Made by a program: the position numbers and the translations under genes. Shown piece after piece: positions 24,333 through 34,934 of a stretch of 64,000 nt of DNA. Numbering within the stretch: position 1 is the first letter of the stretch; each line of letters starts with the position of its first letter. The notes under the pieces are model-generated. The model searched no databases. It had not been told where the DNA came from and worked only from the letters and a program-made list of their open reading frames with translations. Source of the stretch: Solirubrobacteraceae bacterium (GTDB lineage: Bacteria; Actinomycetota; Thermoleophilia; Solirubrobacterales; Solirubrobacteraceae); assembly GCA_030447505.1 (NCBI GenBank), contig JAUJOT010000004.1, forward strand, positions 124,001 to 188,000, given 5' to 3'.

Positions 24333-24881
24333 TCAGAACGGCAGCTGCCCGACGATCTCGCGCAGCGCCGGCGCGTCGACGTCGCGCTGCGACACGAGCA
24401 GCTGCATCTCCTGCGGCCATTCGATGCCGACCTCCGGGTCGTCGTAGCGAAAGCCGCGCTCGACCGCGGCGTCGTAGTAGGAGGAGCACTTGTAGGTGAC
24501 GTCGGCGACGTCTGACAGCACGCAGAAGCCGTGCGCGAAGCCGACCGGGATGTAGATCTGGCGCGCGGCGATGTCGTCGAGCTCGACGCTCTCCCACTCG
24601 CCGTACGTCGGCGAGCCGCGCCTCAGGTCGACGACGACGTCGAGGATCGCCCCGCGAGCGCAGCGCACGAGCTTCGCCTGGCCGGCGCCGATCGAGAAGT
24701 GCATCCCGCGCAGCACTCCGCGCCCGGAGCGCGAGTGGTTGTCCTGCACGAAGACGTCGTCGACGCCGTGCTCGGCCCACACGTTCGCGCGGTAGCTCTC
24801 GAGGAAGAACCCGCGCCGGTCGGCGCGGACGAGGGGCTCGAGCAGGATCGGTCCGTCGAGCCGTGTGTCGATCTGCCGCAT
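24333..24881 (-). CDS. rfbC: dTDP-4-dehydrorhamnose 3,5-epimerase
   Basis: This 182-residue cupin has the RmlC landmarks: RGFFLESYRANVWAEHGVDD, FVQDNHSRSGRGVLRGMHF (catalytic His region), VDLRRGSPTYGEWESVEL, IPVGFAHGFCVLSDVADVTY and DPEVGIEWP. It performs the third step of dTDP-L-rhamnose synthesis. No rmlA, rmlB or rmlD lies in the window, so they must be elsewhere. The ATG at 24881 gives the family length; the open frame upstream overlaps the divergent MFS gene. TAGATT ends 9 nt upstream. It indicates that the glycan of this locus contains rhamnose. Confidence 0.93.
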   Translation of the reverse strand: MRQIDTRLDGPILLEPLVRADRRGFFLESYRANVWAEHGVDDVFVQDNHSRSGRGVLRGMHFSIGAGQAKLVRCARGAILDVVVDLRRGSPTYGEWESVELDDIAARQIYIPVGFAHGFCVLSDVADVTYKCSSYYDAAVERGFRYDDPEVGIEWPQEMQLLVSQRDVDAPALREIVGQLPF

Positions 24882-24889
24882 CGGCTCGC

Positions 24890-24899
24890 AATCTAGTGT
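24890..24899. promoter_or_regulatory. Putative bidirectional -10 element, A-N3-TA-N3-T
   Basis: AATCTAGTGT lies between the rfbC ATG (24881) and the MFS ATG (24907). TAGTGT on the plus strand ends 8 nt before the MFS start. TAGATT on the minus strand ends 9 nt before rfbC. The two hexamers share the TA at 24894-24895. Confidence 0.5.
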
Positions 24900-24906
24900 C
24901 TGTCCG

Positions 24907-26436
24907 ATGGACGAGGCCCGCGCGAAGCGGCTGACGCTGATCGCCTGCATCCTCGGCTCGGCGATCGTGTTCGTCGACCAGACCGTCGTCAACGTCGCGC
25001 TGCCGGCGCTGCGCGAGGACCTCGGCGGCTCGCTTGCCGACCAGCAGTGGGTCGTCGAGTCCTACCTGCTGCTGCTCGCCGCGCTGATCCTCGTCGGCGG
25101 CGCGCTCGGCGACCTCTACGGGCGCCGGCGGATCTTCGCGGTCGGCGTCGCGGGATTCGGCGGCGCCTCGCTCGCCTGCGCGGCCGCGCCCTCGGTCGAG
25201 ATCCTGATCGCCGCGCGCGCCCTGCAGGGCGCGTTCGGCGCGCTGCTCGTGCCAAGCTCGCTGGCGATCATTACGACGGTCTTCGGCCCGGGCGAGCGGG
25301 CCGCGGCGATCGGCTCGTGGACGGCGGGCACGAGCGCCGCGATCGCGATCGGGCCGCCGCTCGGCGGGCTGCTCGTCGACGCGCTCTCCTGGCGCGCGAT
25401 CTTCGCGATCAACGTGCCGCTGGTCCTCGGCTGCCTGTGGCTCATCGCGCGGGCCGTGCCGGAGTGCCCGGGCGAGCGCGAGCACGCGATCGACATCCCG
25501 GGCGCGGTGCTGGGCGTGCTCGGCCTCGGCGGCCCGACGTACGCGCTGATCCAGCAGCCGCTGCTGGGCTGGTCAGATCCCGCGGTCTGGCTGCCGCTGC
25601 TCGGCGGGATCGGCGCGCTCGGCGCGTTCGTCGCCTACGAGCGCCGCGCGCCCGCCCCGATGCTGCCGCCGTCGATCTTCCGCTCGCGCAACTTCGCCGT
25701 CGGCAACGTCGTGACGCTGACCGCCTACGCCGGGCTCGGCGCCGCGTCGTTCTTCATCGCGATCTTCCTGCAGCAGGTGGCCGGCTACAGCGCGTTCGAG
25801 GCGGGCAGCGCGCTGCTGCCGATCACGCTGCTGCTGATCGCGCTGTCGCGCCGCTTCGGGGCGCTGGCGACGCGCGTCGGGCCGCGCCTGCTGATGACCT
25901 CCGGCCCGGTCGTCGGCGGGATCGGCCTGCTCGCGTTCATCCGCGTCGACGAGCGCGGCGCCTACGTGGCCGACGTGCTGCCCGCGACGCTGCTGTTCGG
26001 CCTCGGCCTCGCGATGACGGTCGCCCCGCTGACCGCGACGGTCCTGCAGTCCGCCGAGCGCCGTCATGCCGGGATCGCCTCGGGCGTCAACAACGCGGTC
26101 GCGCGCGTCGCGGCACTGCTGGCGATCGCCGCGGTCGGCGCCGTCGTGTCGGCGCAGTTCGGTGCGCAGGTCGAGCAGCGGCTCGATCCGCGCGCGGCCG
26201 ATGCGCCGACTCGCGCGTACGTCGAGCAGGCGCGCGAGCGCCCGCTCGCGGTGCCCGAGGGGCAGGCCGATGCGGCCGCGCGCGCGGCCGTGCGCGAGGC
26301 GAACGTCGACGCCTTTCACGCCGGGATGATCGTCGCCGGGCTGCTGATGATCGCCGGCGGGCTGATCGCGCTCGTCGGGATCGAGAACCCACGGCGCACC
26401 GAGCTCGAGGCGCAGGCAGCCGCCGTTGCGTCCTAA
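24907..26436 (+). CDS. MFS transporter, DHA2 (EmrB/QacA-like) family
   Basis: This 509-residue, roughly 14-helix exporter has motif D1 (VFVDQTVVNVALPALREDLG), motif A (GGALGDLYGRRRIFAVG), motif B (ARALQGAFGALLVPSSL) and motif C (WTAGTSAAIAIGPPLGGLLV). These define proton-driven drug or metabolite exporters of the DHA2 group. It is divergent from rfbC and likely transcribed from the shared TA promoter at 24894. ctaA starts 12 nt after its stop but has its own TAAGCT element. The substrate is unknown, and nothing ties it specifically to the glycan. Confidence 0.9.
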   Translation: MDEARAKRLTLIACILGSAIVFVDQTVVNVALPALREDLGGSLADQQWVVESYLLLLAALILVGGALGDLYGRRRIFAVGVAGFGGASLACAAAPSVEILIAARALQGAFGALLVPSSLAIITTVFGPGERAAAIGSWTAGTSAAIAIGPPLGGLLVDALSWRAIFAINVPLVLGCLWLIARAVPECPGEREHAIDIPGAVLGVLGLGGPTYALIQQPLLGWSDPAVWLPLLGGIGALGAFVAYERRAPAPMLPPSIFRSRNFAVGNVVTLTAYAGLGAASFFIAIFLQQVAGYSAFEAGSALLPITLLLIALSRRFGALATRVGPRLLMTSGPVVGGIGLLAFIRVDERGAYVADVLPATLLFGLGLAMTVAPLTATVLQSAERRHAGIASGVNNAVARVAALLAIAAVGAVVSAQFGAQVEQRLDPRAADAPTRAYVEQARERPLAVPEGQADAAARAAVREANVDAFHAGMIVAGLLMIAGGLIALVGIENPRRTELEAQAAAVAS

Positions 26437-26448
26437 GCTTGTGCGCCG

Positions 26449-27417
26449 ATGGAGGATCGCTTCACGCTGACCCCGGAGCGCTACGCCCTGATCGCGCGCG
26501 TCGCGCTCGTCGCGTTCACGCTGATCGTCGTGACGGGCGTCGCCGTCCGCGTGACGGGATCGGGCCTCGGCTGTCCGACCTGGCCGAAGTGCACCGAGAC
26601 CTCGCTCTACACCGAGCTCAACACCCACGGGGTGATCGAGTTCGGCAACCGGATGCTGACCGGCTTCGTCGGCTTCGCCGCGCTTGCGGCCTTCGTCGGC
26701 GCCCTGCGGCGGCGGCCCTTCCGCAGAGATCTGATGCGCCTGAGCGCGCTGCTGCCGCTCGGCGTGGTCGCACAGATCGTGCTCGGCGGCTTCACCGTGC
26801 TCTACGACCTCGCTCCCGGGTTCGTCATGAGCCACTTCATGCTGTCGATGCTGATCCTCGTCGCCTGCGTGGTGCTGGACTGGCGGGCGCATCGCGAGCC
26901 TGAGGAACTGGCCCAGCCCGCCGATGCGGCGGCAGGCGGCCGGCTGCTGGCATGGGGCAACTGGGCGCTCGTCCCGCTCGGTGCCGTCACGATCTTCGCC
27001 GGTACCGCCGCCACCGCGGCCGGCCCGCACACCGGCGGGACCGGCACGCAGGACGTCGTCCCGCGGCTGGACTTCAAGGGCACCGAGACGCTGAACTTCG
27101 TCATCGAGCAGCACGCGCGGATCGCCACGCTGCTCGGGGTCCTCGCCGTCGCGCTGTGGATACTCGCGCGCCGCCGCGGAGTGTCGAGCGAAGGACGCCG
27201 GCCGCTGACGTGGCTCTGCGTGCTGCTCGGCCTGCAAGGGGTGATCGGCGGCGTGCAGTACCAGCTCGAGCTGCCGGCCGAGATCGTCTGGCTGCACGCA
27301 TCGCTCGCCGCGACGACGTGGCTGGCGATCGTCTGGACGGTCGTCGTCGGCGGCCGGCTTCAGGCGCGGCCGTTTCCCGCCACGGGCGGGACGGGCGAGG
27401 CCGCTCCCGCGCGCTAG
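26449..27417 (+). CDS. ctaA: Heme A synthase (COX15/CtaA)
   Basis: This 322-residue protein with about eight transmembrane helices converts heme O to heme A for cytochrome aa3 oxidase. Family text includes VTGSGLGCPTWPKC, NTHGVIEFGNRMLTG (heme-ligand His and Glu-Phe-x-Asn-Arg), VMSHFMLSM and IEQHARIATLLGV in the second half, and VWLHASLAATTW. The Cys pair near residues 42-48 of the first extracytoplasmic loop is present in reduced form (CPTWPKC). TAAGCT ends 10 nt before the ATG, so it may be leaderless. No ctaB or cytochrome oxidase genes are adjacent. Confidence 0.92.
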   Translation: MEDRFTLTPERYALIARVALVAFTLIVVTGVAVRVTGSGLGCPTWPKCTETSLYTELNTHGVIEFGNRMLTGFVGFAALAAFVGALRRRPFRRDLMRLSALLPLGVVAQIVLGGFTVLYDLAPGFVMSHFMLSMLILVACVVLDWRAHREPEELAQPADAAAGGRLLAWGNWALVPLGAVTIFAGTAATAAGPHTGGTGTQDVVPRLDFKGTETLNFVIEQHARIATLLGVLAVALWILARRRGVSSEGRRPLTWLCVLLGLQGVIGGVQYQLELPAEIVWLHASLAATTWLAIVWTVVVGGRLQARPFPATGGTGEAAPAR

Positions 27418-27423
27418 TGCCTG

Positions 27424-27597
27424 CTAGTACAGGGCGGGCGCCAGCGCAGCGATCGCGAGCGCGGCGAGCAGCGTCGCGACGCTCATGAGCGCGACGCCGC
27501 GGGCGCCGCGGCCGCGCCTGCGCGTCCAGCGCCGATCTCGACGCGTGACGGTGCTCGCGTAGATCTGCCGCGGCTGCACGCAACGATCTTCGTACAT
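27424..27597 (-). CDS. Small basic single-span membrane peptide, unknown
   Basis: The frame encodes 57 residues. A strongly basic N-terminal half (TVTRRDRRWTRRRGRGARG) is followed by one hydrophobic helix (LMSVATLLAALAIAALAPAL) ending at the stop. The tail would insert with the positive end inside. No family is recognised. It is convergent with ctaA and ends 6 bp from it. The small size and high Arg content mean a chance frame is possible. Confidence 0.45.
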   Translation of the reverse strand: MYEDRCVQPRQIYASTVTRRDRRWTRRRGRGARGVALMSVATLLAALAIAALAPALY

Positions 27598-27681
27598 CGA
27601 TCGGATGTCACAGGTGCGCGACCGCTCTGACGAGCCCGAGGCGAGCCGCAACCTTCGGCGCCTGGCTAGGTTGGTAGTGAC

Positions 27682-28650
27682 ATGCCCCGACTTGCTCTGT
27701 TCTCCTTCCTCGCCCTGATCCTCCTGATCCCGGCCTCGCCGGCCGGCGCCCGCAGCTCCGTTCGCGTGGGTGTCGCCGACCAGAGCCCGGCGATGTTCGA
27801 CTCTCCCTACTTCAAGCAGCTGAAGATCAAGCGCACGCGCTACTTCGTGCCTTCCGATGTCATGCGCGACGCGAAAGAGCGCGCCAAGGCGCGTGCCTTC
27901 GTCCTCGCCGCGCGCCGCGCGAAGGTCTCCACGCTGCTGCACATCTCGACGACGGACCTGCGCGCCAAGCGCGGCCGCGTCGTTTCGGCGAGCAAGTACC
28001 GCCGCGACGTCCGCCGGATGGTCGCCTACTTCCGCAAGCTCGGCGTGCGCGACTTCGGCGCCTGGAACGAGGTCAACCACAAGACGCAGGAGACCTGGAA
28101 CCGCGTCGGAAACGCGGTCTCGTACTACAAGAGCATGTACTCCGCGGTCAAGCGGCGCTGCCGCACGTGTTCTGTCGTCGGGCTCGACGTGCTCGACCAG
28201 AAGGGCTCTGACCGCTACATCCGCAGCTTCTACGCGCGCCTGAGCCCGACATGGCGCAAGCGCCTGACGGTCGTCGGGATCCACAACTACTCCGACGTCA
28301 ACCGCAGCCGCTCGCGCGGGACCGCGAAGATCATCAACACGGTGCGCCGCTACAACAAGCGCACGAAGTTCTGGTTCACGGAGACCGGCGCGCTTGCCAG
28401 CTTCGGCCGCTCGTTCCCGTACTCCGAGGCCCGTCAGGCGTCGCGGATCAGGAACATGTTCACGTACGCGAGCCGCTACCGGTCGCGCGGCGTGCAGCGC
28501 GTGTACTCCTACAACTTCTTCGGCATCGAGGATGCGAGCTACGGCTGCGGCTCGAGGTGTCGCTTCGACGCGGGGCTCATCGACGCTGACGGTACGCCGC
28601 GGCCGGTGTTCTTCACCTTCAAGTCCAAGCTGGCGCGCTTCTCGCGCTAG
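27682..28650 (+). CDS. Secreted glycoside-hydrolase-like protein (clan GH-A type)
   Basis: This 322-residue protein has a classic signal peptide (LALFSFLALILLIPASPAGA, cleavage near residue 24). The mature part shows a TIM-barrel pattern with DFGAWNEVNH, carrying the Asn-Glu acid/base pair of clan A glycosidases, and KFWFTETGAL, carrying the nucleophile-type Glu. It is very rich in Arg and Lys, suggesting binding to acidic cell-wall polymers. Four Cys (near SAVKRRCRTC and YGCGSRCRF) may form disulfides. TAGGTT ends 10 nt before the ATG. The substrate is unknown; trimming of wall or capsule glycan is a guess. Confidence 0.8.
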   Translation: MPRLALFSFLALILLIPASPAGARSSVRVGVADQSPAMFDSPYFKQLKIKRTRYFVPSDVMRDAKERAKARAFVLAARRAKVSTLLHISTTDLRAKRGRVVSASKYRRDVRRMVAYFRKLGVRDFGAWNEVNHKTQETWNRVGNAVSYYKSMYSAVKRRCRTCSVVGLDVLDQKGSDRYIRSFYARLSPTWRKRLTVVGIHNYSDVNRSRSRGTAKIINTVRRYNKRTKFWFTETGALASFGRSFPYSEARQASRIRNMFTYASRYRSRGVQRVYSYNFFGIEDASYGCGSRCRFDAGLIDADGTPRPVFFTFKSKLARFSR

Positions 28651-28690
28651 TACACCGGCCCGGAGCGGAGTCGAGCGCGCGGCGGGCCTG

Positions 28691-29023
28691 CTACTGCGGC
28701 GGCGCGTCGACGAGCGGCAGCAGCGCGCCGAGGCCGGAGATCTCGAGCACGCGCTCGATCTGGCGCGGCCCGCGGATGATCGACAGGGCGACGCCGGAGT
28801 CGTCGGCGCGCATGTTCGCCTCCGCGAGCGCGCGCAGCCCGGTCGAATCCATGAACGTCAGCTCGCGCAGGTCGAGCACGATCTCCTTGACGTTCTGCGT
28901 GCTCGCGTCGTCGAGGGCCTGCTCGAGCTCGGGCGTCGTGGCGATGTCCAGCTCGCCGCAGGGCGCGATGTGCGTCGAGCGGCCGCTGCGGACGACCCGC
29001 AGATCGAAGGACGGGATGGTCAT
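28691..29023 (-). CDS. STAS-domain anti-sigma factor antagonist
   Basis: This 110-residue single STAS domain has the strand-helix pattern of SpoIIAA/RsbV proteins and the phosphorylation loop LTFMDSTGLRAL, with the Ser preceding Thr-Gly. Such proteins release a sigma factor by binding its anti-sigma kinase. No anti-sigma kinase gene is adjacent, so its partner is elsewhere. A second STAS protein lies at 62.9 kb. Confidence 0.9.
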   Translation of the reverse strand: MTIPSFDLRVVRSGRSTHIAPCGELDIATTPELEQALDDASTQNVKEIVLDLRELTFMDSTGLRALAEANMRADDSGVALSIIRGPRQIERVLEISGLGALLPLVDAPPQ

Positions 29024-29064
29024 CGCTGGCGCCGGAGTCTAGTGGCTTACAGGAGGGCCACCTG

Positions 29065-29781
29065 CTACAGGCCGGGGGGGTGACGAGCGGTGTAGCCCGC
29101 CGTCGGGCGCAGCTGCCCGAGCCAGCGCGAGCCCGTCTGCTTGCGCGCCGTGGTGTCGAATCGCACACCGGCGACGAGCATCCAGACGTGGCCCGGATTC
29201 GTGTAGATCGTGATCCACTTGCCCTTGCCGGGCTTGCCCCAACCCATCAGCCGCCCCGAGTCCAGCGGCCCGCCGAGCAGCCCGGCGGCCGCCAGCGCGT
29301 AGGAGACGGAGCCCGAGCAGTCATAGCCCTTGTCGAGCCACTTGCCGTGGCCGCCGCCCCACAGGTAGGGCGTGCGCGCGATCTGGTTTCCGGCCTCGAT
29401 GATCCGGCGCACCTCGCCGGGGGCCTCGATCGGCGGCAGCGCGATGCCGTTCTTGAGCACTTCGGCATCGGAGATCGCCGCGTCGCGCGTCGGCCCGTTG
29501 CCCGGCTTGCGCCTGCCCAGCGGCGCGGACGCACCGGTCGGCGTCGGCGTGGCATCGGCGTTCGCCGCTTCGGTCGGCAGGCCTGCGTACTCGACGCTCT
29601 CGCCGGCGACGGGCTCGATCGCCCTGGCGCGCGGGTTGCGCGTCGGCAGCGGCTCGATCGCGACGTCGGCGGCGGCGCTTGGCGGCGCTGAGGCGCGCTC
29701 CGAAGCACCGCAGGCCGACAGCGCGGCTGCGGACGCGACGACGGCGAGCAACCCGGAGAGCACGCGGCGGCGGTGGGGCAC
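29065..29781 (-). CDS. NlpC/P60-like lipoprotein
   Basis: A 238-residue protein. A lipobox (ALSACG) after an Arg-rich start and hydrophobic helix predicts lipid attachment at Cys24. Residues ~25-110 are a Pro/Ala-rich linker. The C-terminal domain has RTPYLWGGGHGKWLDKGYDC followed by SGSVSYAL, and later NPGHVWMLVAG. These supply the Cys-His pair of NlpC/P60 peptidoglycan hydrolases. The start is a GTG at 29781. The third catalytic residue is not obvious, so it might be inactive. A wall-remodelling or scaffold role is inferred. Confidence 0.82.
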   Translation of the reverse strand: MPHRRRVLSGLLAVVASAAALSACGASERASAPPSAAADVAIEPLPTRNPRARAIEPVAGESVEYAGLPTEAANADATPTPTGASAPLGRRKPGNGPTRDAAISDAEVLKNGIALPPIEAPGEVRRIIEAGNQIARTPYLWGGGHGKWLDKGYDCSGSVSYALAAAGLLGGPLDSGRLMGWGKPGKGKWITIYTNPGHVWMLVAGVRFDTTARKQTGSRWLGQLRPTAGYTARHPPGL

Positions 29782-30033
29782 GACGCGCAGTATGCCGAGA
29801 TCACGTCACGGTGGCGATCAACGTTTGGCCGAACGGACGACTGAGCAAACCAGCCGATGTGGAATGCGACGACCCTGCTGAGGTTCGCCAGCGCTTGGAA
29901 TTGCTACGCATGGAGCAGGAGCTCGCCGTCGCGATCGGGCTCGACGCCGATCCGGAGTACATGGCCGATCTGCAGCAGCAGCTGCAGATCTGGGAGGCCG
30001 CCTGGATCGGCGCCGCCGTGACGCAGCAGGCCG

Positions 30034-32323
<2,290 letters not shown>

Positions 32324-32328
<5 letters not shown>

Positions 32329-32452
32329 CGCGAGGACCGGCCGTCCGGCTCGACAGCGGCGACGGTCGAGCAATGGCGCGCAGTCATCGCGAGGACCGGC
32401 CTTTCGGCTCGCCAGCGGCGACGGTCGAGCAATGGCGCGCAGTCATCGCGAG
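32324..32452. repeat. 59-bp tandem repeat between copA and the upstream gene (2.2 copies)
   Basis: Units occupy 32324-32382 and 32383-32441, followed by 11 bp of a third. Each unit begins gtcatcgcgagg (minus strand CGCGATGAC), so each carries an ATGA start/stop overlap. The first copy contains the inverted repeat GCTCGAC/GTCGAGC with a 10-nt loop; the second has one mismatch in it. The copies differ at four positions, so the duplication is not brand new. Without it, the upstream stop would overlap the copA start directly. Confidence 0.92.
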
Positions 32453-33258
32453 ACCTCGTGCGTGAAGGCGACCGTGTGGACGCGGTCCTCGTGGCGGAAC
32501 TGCAGGAAGAGGCGGTACCTGCCGGGAGCGGCGCCCGCGCTGTCGAACGCGAGCGCCTGCGTCGCGAGCGGATGGACGTGCTGGTAGGCGAGGTCGCCCG
32601 CGCGCAGCATGACGAGGTGGCCCTGCGCGCCGAGGTAGGGCTGCAGGTCGCCGACCGGCGTGCCGTCGCGGCTGACCGTGAAGCGCAGCCGGCCGGCATC
32701 CTCGCGCAGCGCCACGTCGTAGCCGTCGGCGGACGCGGTTGTGGCCTGTGCGGGCAGCGCCAGCGGCTCGAAGCGCCCGGCGGCGAAGAGGTCGACGGCG
32801 ACCGTGCGGCGGCTTCCCGCGCTCTGGAAGTCCGCGACGGCCTGGTAGACGCCGGCGTCGGGGAGCGTCACGCGGGCCGACCAGGTGCCGCTCGCGTCCT
32901 GCGTCGGATGCAGGTGCTGGAAGCGGCGCAGGTCTCTGCGCACGACGATGAGGTGCATGCGGCGGCCCTGCTCGATCTCGTAGTCGCGCAGCGGGACGCC
33001 GTGCGCGTCTTCGATCCTGAACGTGAAGCGCTCGGACCTGCCGGCTGTCAGCCTGGTATCGGCGGCGACCACGCGCAGCTCGCCCCCGGCCGCGTCGGCG
33101 GCCGCTGCATGGCCGGACGCCTCGTGGGCACGCGCGCCGTGATCGCGCTCGCCGTCGGTGATCGCGACGGGCCCCGCGGCACGCCCCGCGAGTGCGGCGA
33201 GCGCGAAGATCGCCGCGAGCACAGCGACGAAGCTGGCAACGCGCGCGCTCGCTGTCAT
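32443..33258 (-). CDS. Exported His-rich protein of the copper operon
   Basis: A 271-residue protein. An N-terminal hydrophobic segment (FVAVLAAIFALAALAGRAAG) is a signal or anchor, followed by a His-containing linker (HGARAHEASGHAAAADA). Two similar beta domains follow, each with a strand ending in a His cluster: MHLIVVRRDLRRFQHLHPTQ and GHLVMLRAGDLAYQHVHPLA. The repeated HLxxxxxDLxxxQHxHP pattern is typical of exported proteins found beside copper pumps and could bind copper outside the membrane. Its ATGA overlap with copZ shows coupling. It likely accepts or buffers exported copper; that role is inferred. Confidence 0.82.
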   Translation of the reverse strand: MTASARVASFVAVLAAIFALAALAGRAAGPVAITDGERDHGARAHEASGHAAAADAAGGELRVVAADTRLTAGRSERFTFRIEDAHGVPLRDYEIEQGRRMHLIVVRRDLRRFQHLHPTQDASGTWSARVTLPDAGVYQAVADFQSAGSRRTVAVDLFAAGRFEPLALPAQATTASADGYDVALREDAGRLRFTVSRDGTPVGDLQPYLGAQGHLVMLRAGDLAYQHVHPLATQALAFDSAGAAPGRYRLFLQFRHEDRVHTVAFTHEVSR

Positions 33259-33461
33259 GACACGAGCGTGTACCCCGCCTCGTCCACCGCCGCCTGGATC
33301 GCGCTGTCCTCGAAGGACTCGCCCGCGACCGTCAGCTGCTTGCTGTCGAGGTCGACATCTGCGCCCTTGACGCCTTCTACCTGTAGGACCTGCTCGATGA
33401 CGGACTTCCGGCAGTGCCCGCAGGTCATGCCGTCGACGGTGTAGTTACGCGTTGGAAGCAT
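33255..33461 (-). CDS. copZ: Copper chaperone, HMA domain
   Basis: This 68-residue heavy-metal-associated domain contains YTVDGMTCGHCRKSVIEQVL, with the Cu(I)-binding CxxC, and the expected beta-alpha-beta-beta-alpha-beta layout ending VDEAGYTL. It carries Cu(I) to the CopA metal-binding domain. It is the first gene of the operon, with AGAGAGAG just upstream of its ATG. Two CsoR-type dyads lie 21 and 55 bp before the start. Confidence 0.93.
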   Translation of the reverse strand: MLPTRNYTVDGMTCGHCRKSVIEQVLQVEGVKGADVDLDSKQLTVAGESFEDSAIQAAVDEAGYTLVS

Positions 33462-33481
33462 CGCTCTCTCTGGTCGGTTTC

Positions 33482-33498
33482 ATACGAGGAGGGGGTAT
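33482..33498. promoter_or_regulatory. Putative CsoR operator 1 of the copper operon
   Basis: ATACGAGGAGGGGGTAT has the same ATAC-N9-GTAT plan and G-rich core as the site before csoR at 11651. It ends 21 bp upstream of the copZ start. Confidence 0.65.
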
Positions 33499-33515
33499 CA
33501 GCAACAGAGCCTAAC

Positions 33516-33532
33516 ATACCCCTCGGTGGTAC
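33516..33532. promoter_or_regulatory. Putative CsoR operator 2 of the copper operon
   Basis: ATACCCCTCGGTGGTAC is a second ATAC-N9-GTAC element, centred 34 bp (about three helical turns) from operator 1. Pairing of sites would suit cooperative binding. Confidence 0.5.
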
Positions 33533-33549
33533 TGCTACGCCTGATCTTG

Positions 33550-33630
33550 ACTGGACGAGGCTTCAGACGTCCTCACGCAGATCTCGGCCACCCAGGCCGC
33601 GCTCGACAAGGTATCGAGGGCAGTCATCGG
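33550..33630 (+). pseudogene. Remnant of a second csoR
   Basis: In the frame gac-gtc-ctc from 33565 the DNA encodes DVLTQISATQAALDKV followed by SRAVIG. This is almost identical to DVLTQISAVQAALDKV of the intact CsoR at 11698. The nucleotide match is also close. No start, no N-terminal helix and no Cys-His-Cys set remain: the residue before DV is Ser instead of Cys-Ile. The fragment then runs into the 3' end of the PucR gene. It lies divergent from copZ, the usual place for csoR. Confidence 0.75.
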
Positions 33631-34850
33631 CTCGACCGGCGGCGCGCCGCGGCGTCCATCCGCGCAGGCTCGCCACGGACCCGCAGCGCCAGCGCCAGCT
33701 CGAAGCGTGCGTCCGGATCGTCCAGTGCGCCGCCGAAGGCCTCGCGCAGCTGGTTGAGCCGGTAGCGCACGGTCTGCGGGTGGACGTCCAGCGCGCGCGC
33801 GGTCTCGTCGATGCGGCCCTGGCAGTCAAGCCAGGCGCGCAGGCTCTCGGTCAGTCGCGCGCGGGGGCCCGGGCGCAGGTCGTCGAGCGCTGCCAGGCGG
33901 GCCTCGGCGAGCTCGCTCGCGAGCGCCGTGTCGGCGTGCAGCACGAGCGCGGCGGCGTGCTCCTCGGCGACGACGAGCTCGTCGCGCGGAAGCAGGCCGG
34001 CCGCGCGCAGGTCCAGCGCGCGCCGCGCGCGCTCTGCGCTGCGGGGGCAGCCGGCCAGCACGACCGCCGGCCCGAGCGCCGCGGGTAGCCCCTCGACCGC
34101 CGCGGCGAGCTGCGCGCGAAGGCCGGCTGCGTCGGGGTGCGGCACGAACGCGAGCACGCGCGGCGCTCGCCGGTCGGCCAGGAGGCCGTCGGGGCGCTCG
34201 AGCGGCGCCGCAACCGCGCCGGCGCCGAGCCGGCCGGCGAGCCGCTCGGAGTCGATCCCCTCGACGACCAGAGCCGCGACCTGCGCCGGCGGCCGCCAAC
34301 CGGCGCGCACGGCCGCGGCGCGGACGTCCTCGGCGGGGGCGGGCGGATCGGCGGCGAGCAGGAACACGAGCCGCGCGCGCCGGCGCTGGCGCTCGCCCGC
34401 GGCCGCGGACTGCTCGCCGGCGTCGCCCGCGATCGACTCGCCGGAGATCTCGTCGATGTAGGCGAAGATCGCCTCGCCCAACCGGTACAGCGTCGGCGGC
34501 TCGAGGTCGGCGCGGACGCCGGCCTCGACGAACCGCCGCCAGGCGATCTGCGCGCCCACGCGGTAGGCGGCGAGCAGCGCGTTGAGCGTCCGGCCCTCGC
34601 GCATCTCGAGGCGCCCGAGCTCGAAGTAGATGCGCCGGTCGCGCTCGCTGACCGCCGCCGGCGCCTCGATCGAGTCGACGAAGCGCCGCAGCGCGCGCTC
34701 GGTGCCGTAGCGCAGCGTCACGCCCAGCCGGCCCTCCAGCGGCCGCGAGTAGTCGGGCACCTCGCGGCCGATCGCTCGGATCGTCTCCGCGGCGAGATCG
34801 GGCAGAACGGGGCGCAGGACCGCTGCGACCTCGGGCGGGATTCCTTCCAT
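33624..34850 (-). CDS. PucR family transcriptional regulator
   Basis: This 408-residue regulator ends in a PucR-type helix-turn-helix: ESLRAWLDCQGRIDETARAL followed by DVHPQTVRYRLNQLREAFG. The N-terminal half is helical, with ALRRFVDSIEAPAAVSERDR and LEMREGRTLNALLAAYRVGA, an RsbRD/GGDEF-like sensing region common in actinobacterial PucR proteins. An ATG at 34850 is preferred to a GTG at 34874. It is divergent from the desaturase gene with an 84-bp spacer containing two inverted repeats (34851-34867 and 34892-34910). Control of the desaturase is therefore likely. Confidence 0.85.
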   Translation of the reverse strand: MEGIPPEVAAVLRPVLPDLAAETIRAIGREVPDYSRPLEGRLGVTLRYGTERALRRFVDSIEAPAAVSERDRRIYFELGRLEMREGRTLNALLAAYRVGAQIAWRRFVEAGVRADLEPPTLYRLGEAIFAYIDEISGESIAGDAGEQSAAAGERQRRRARLVFLLAADPPAPAEDVRAAAVRAGWRPPAQVAALVVEGIDSERLAGRLGAGAVAAPLERPDGLLADRRAPRVLAFVPHPDAAGLRAQLAAAVEGLPAALGPAVVLAGCPRSAERARRALDLRAAGLLPRDELVVAEEHAAALVLHADTALASELAEARLAALDDLRPGPRARLTESLRAWLDCQGRIDETARALDVHPQTVRYRLNQLREAFGGALDDPDARFELALALRVRGEPARMDAAARRRSSR

Positions 34851-34934
34851 CTGTGCACAAACTACAGATTTCACCGGTACGGGCGGCAGAAATCCGACAA
34901 GAAACCGGATAGGTCAGCGCGTAGCCTCAAAGCC

